A stretch of 15,009 nucleotides of DNA, from positions 1 to 15,009 of the forward strand of contig CATYUF010000042.1 of the NCBI GenBank assembly GCA_958413095.1, in the 5' to 3' direction. Every line of letters starts with the position of its first letter. Positions within the stretch are counted from its first letter, which is position 1. Position numbers and translations under genes: made by a program. The notes beneath the pieces were generated by a model that saw nothing but the letters and a program-made list of their open reading frames with translations, searched no databases and was not told where the DNA came from. The stretch is from an uncultured Clostridium sp. (GTDB lineage Bacteria > Bacillota > Clostridia > TANB77 > CAG-508). Below, piece by piece: positions 13,572-15,009 of this stretch.

Positions 13572-13669
13572 GTATCATTTTAATCCAGAATAACCAGAAT
13601 TAACACAGATAAACTTTGTATTCATTTAATATAATTATATATTTTAGTTACAAAAGTTTACCAGAATAA
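13572..13669. other. AT-rich spacer with CCAGAATAA repeats, no gene seen
   Basis: The 333-bp stretch 13464-13796 holds no credible gene. Besides the two hairpins described separately, it carries CCAGAATAA at 13585-13593 and again at 13661-13669, plus CCAGAATTAA at 13594-13603. A small GC-rich dyad GTCGGCGAC lies near 13494-13502, close to the candidate right end. These could be parts of an attachment site but nothing proves it. Confidence 0.4.
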
Positions 13670-13707
13670 AACGTGATTACAATTTGACTTGAAACTGTAA
13701 TCACGTT
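13670..13707 (-). terminator. 12-bp hairpin behind tRNA-Gln, probable terminator
   Basis: AACGTGATTACA (13670-13681) and its exact complement (13696-13707) enclose a 14-nt loop, about 90 bp downstream of the tRNA. On the minus strand the stem runs into TTTATT, which fits a modest terminator. Part of the left arm resembles 11471-11481 beside the origin, so a role in the mobile element is also possible. Confidence 0.5.
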
Positions 13708-13796
13708 ATTAAAACTATGTATTCTTTTCTATTCTATATCTTGAAATTAACTGCAAACCCTCCTACAAAGTAAATAATGTTCATATAAGGGAATAA

Positions 13797-13872
13797 TGGT
13801 TGGGGTAGTAGGATTCGAACCTACGAAATCGATGGGTCAGAGCCATCTGCCTTACCGCTTGGCTATACCCCA
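13797..13872 (-). tRNA. tRNA-Gln (anticodon CUG), CCA encoded
   Basis: Read on the minus strand, the 76-nt gene folds as a normal tRNA. The 7-bp acceptor stem is TGGGGTA/TACCCCA, with discriminator A and an encoded CCA. The 3-bp D stem is GCC/GGC with GG in the loop, and the anticodon stem is GATGG/CCATC with loop CTCTGAC. The T arm is GTAGG-TTCGAAT-CCTAC. Loop positions 34-36 are CTG, so it reads CAG. The acceptor start TGGGGTATAGCC is typical of bacterial tRNA-Gln. It stands alone next to the island's right side. The recombinase is of the serine type, so the tRNA need not be the integration target. Confidence 0.95.
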
Positions 13873-13893
13873 ATATTCTTTGGCATTATAATT

Positions 13894-13922
13894 ATATTAG
13901 CATATTTATTATTTTTTGTCGA
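13894..13922 (-). promoter_or_regulatory. Promoter of tRNA-Gln
   Basis: On the minus strand TCGACA (13917-13922), 17 bp and TAATAT (13894-13899) lie so that transcription would start near 13887, about 15 nt before the mature tRNA 5' end. Confidence 0.55.
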
Positions 13923-14005
13923 GCTTTTATAAGATATTTCTATTGCTGTTAAAATTATAATTTGACACAATATTCCAAAAAATCTACAAAAACTTAATAT
14001 TATAC

Positions 14006-14034
14006 TTGAATTTATTTTATTTTTAGTATAAGAT
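14006..14034 (+). promoter_or_regulatory. Candidate promoter of the DUF4912 gene
   Basis: TTGAAT (14006-14011), a 17-bp spacer and TAAGAT (14029-14034) lie 40 bp before the start codon. This is a moderate match to consensus in very AT-rich sequence. Confidence 0.35.
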
Positions 14035-14073
14035 ATTATTTATAATAATGAGATATACATAGGAGGATTAATA

Positions 14074-15003
14074 ATGCCAAGAAAAACTAAAGAAACAGAT
14101 GAAATAAAAAATAATACTACAACAAAAAGTATACCAAAAAACATTAAAAGCTCATCTAAAAATGCTGTAACACAAAAAACATCTAAAATTTCTACTTCTG
14201 CAAATAAAGAAGAAACTAAAACCAAAAAAAATACTTCTAATACTTCTAAAATAAAAAGTACTACTTCTAATACTGTTAAAAGTAAGAAAACGACTTCAAT
14301 ACAAAAAAACTCTTCTTCAAATAAAATAAAAAATGTAAAGAAAGTAGATTCAAAAACTTCTATTTCTAAGACTCCCAAAGGTAAAAAAACAAATATTATA
14401 GAATATTACGATTTACCTTACAGATATAATCAAACCGTTGTAAAAGTACTGGCACAAACTCCTAATAATCTATTTATTTATTGGGATATTTCTGATAAAG
14501 ATAGAAATAATTATAAAAAGCAATATGGAGAAAACTTTTTTGAAAACACTAAACCTGTATTAATTGTTCACAATGATACTCTTAATTACAGTTTTGAAGT
14601 TGATATAAATGACTTTGCAAATAGTTGGTATTTACATATAAATGATTCGAAATGTGATTATAGAATCGAATTAGGAAGACGCCCTATTACTAAATTAGAA
14701 AAAAATGAAAATACTGATTACATATATATTTCTAGTTCAAATGAAATAGAATCTCCAAATGACCATGTATTATTTAATAAAAATCAAAATATGGTTTATT
14801 TTAAAAATACTAAAACAGGTACTGTAACTAATAAAAAAATAAGTGCTAATATTTCATTTATGAGAAATATGGGAAAAATTTATAATATCTCTGATTTATA
14901 TAAAGCAATTTACAAAGATGAAAATATTGAAGATATTTTTGATTTATCAAACCCTTCTTCTGGAAATCCCTCTTCTGGATTTTCTTCATCACAATTCAAA
15001 TAA
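14074..15003 (+). CDS. DUF4912-containing protein
   Basis: A 309-aa protein with two parts. Residues 1 to about 105 are a low-complexity, lysine-, serine-, threonine- and asparagine-rich tail without predicted fold (for example TKKNTSNTSKIKSTTSN). Residues about 108-205 match the DUF4912 family by pattern (IEYYDLPYRYNQTVVKVLAQTPNNLFIYWDIS, read here in two stretches, and later WYLHINDSKCDYRIELGRRP). The C-terminal 100 residues end in serine/glycine/proline repeats (NPSSGNPSSGFSSSQ). There is no signal peptide or membrane helix. The function of DUF4912 is unknown; in Firmicutes it is often near glycogen-branching or cell-envelope genes. GGAGG precedes the ATG by about 7 nt. It is a host gene, transcribed away from the island. 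Confidence 0.82.
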   Translation: MPRKTKETDEIKNNTTTKSIPKNIKSSSKNAVTQKTSKISTSANKEETKTKKNTSNTSKIKSTTSNTVKSKKTTSIQKNSSSNKIKNVKKVDSKTSISKTPKGKKTNIIEYYDLPYRYNQTVVKVLAQTPNNLFIYWDISDKDRNNYKKQYGENFFENTKPVLIVHNDTLNYSFEVDINDFANSWYLHINDSKCDYRIELGRRPITKLEKNENTDYIYISSSNEIESPNDHVLFNKNQNMVYFKNTKTGTVTNKKISANISFMRNMGKIYNISDLYKAIYKDENIEDIFDLSNPSSGNPSSGFSSSQFK

Positions 15004-15009
15004 TTTGAG

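Overview
The window comes from a very AT-rich, low-GC Bacillota chromosome. It looks Clostridia-like, possibly an uncultured gut lineage. This rests on Shine-Dalgarno sites of the AGGAGG type, a KGITLIAL-type pilin-like protein, a DUF4912 protein and a large serine recombinase. The species cannot be named from the sequence alone.

Host left flank (1-6019, all on the minus strand): yqeG-type HAD phosphatase, a small metallophosphoesterase, tsaD (tRNA t6A synthesis) directly behind a membrane site-2 metalloprotease gene, lysS with its own promoter and a hairpin terminator, and a secreted or anchored pilin-like protein. Host right flank (13797-15003): tRNA-Gln(CUG) on the minus strand with its own promoter and terminator-like hairpin, and a DUF4912 gene on the plus strand.

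Between them lies a compact island of about 7.4 kb (roughly 6.06-13.48 kb). On the minus strand are a large serine recombinase and, upstream of it, an XRE repressor. Two face-to-face promoters around a perfect 12-bp palindrome separate these from a rightward replication operon: small ORFs, an archaeo-eukaryotic primase domain and an SF3 (D5/P4-type) helicase. Directly after the helicase stop is a probable replication origin. Seven ATTACAC-type repeats lie on one side of a 43-bp AT-only core and six inverted GTGTAAT copies on the other, with a second repeat cluster beyond. The order int - repressor / small ORFs - primase - helicase - origin matches SaPI/PICI-type satellites, but no packaging, capsid or conjugation gene is visible. 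The right part holds a small XRE regulator, a ribbon-helix-helix-like regulator with four copies of its presumed operator, and a four-gene cargo operon: a soluble 66-aa protein, a small single-pass membrane protein, a pilin-like membrane coiled-coil protein and a polytopic membrane protein.

The strongest anomaly is in the replication operon. Two unrelated reading frames (46-aa ORF and primase domain) both end in zero-frame Glu-Arg-Lys-Lys-stop within nearly the same 15-nt sequence, GAACGGAARAAATRA. In both, the reading frame continues in +1. At the primase site, skipping the C of CGG restores the family motif GRNDTLF that joins primase to helicase. At the first site the downstream frame has no usable start codon but ends in an ATGA overlap with the next gene. 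By eye, CGG occurs in frame nowhere else in the window. This suggests +1 recoding at a rare or hungry CGG codon, and it is the observation most worth checking.
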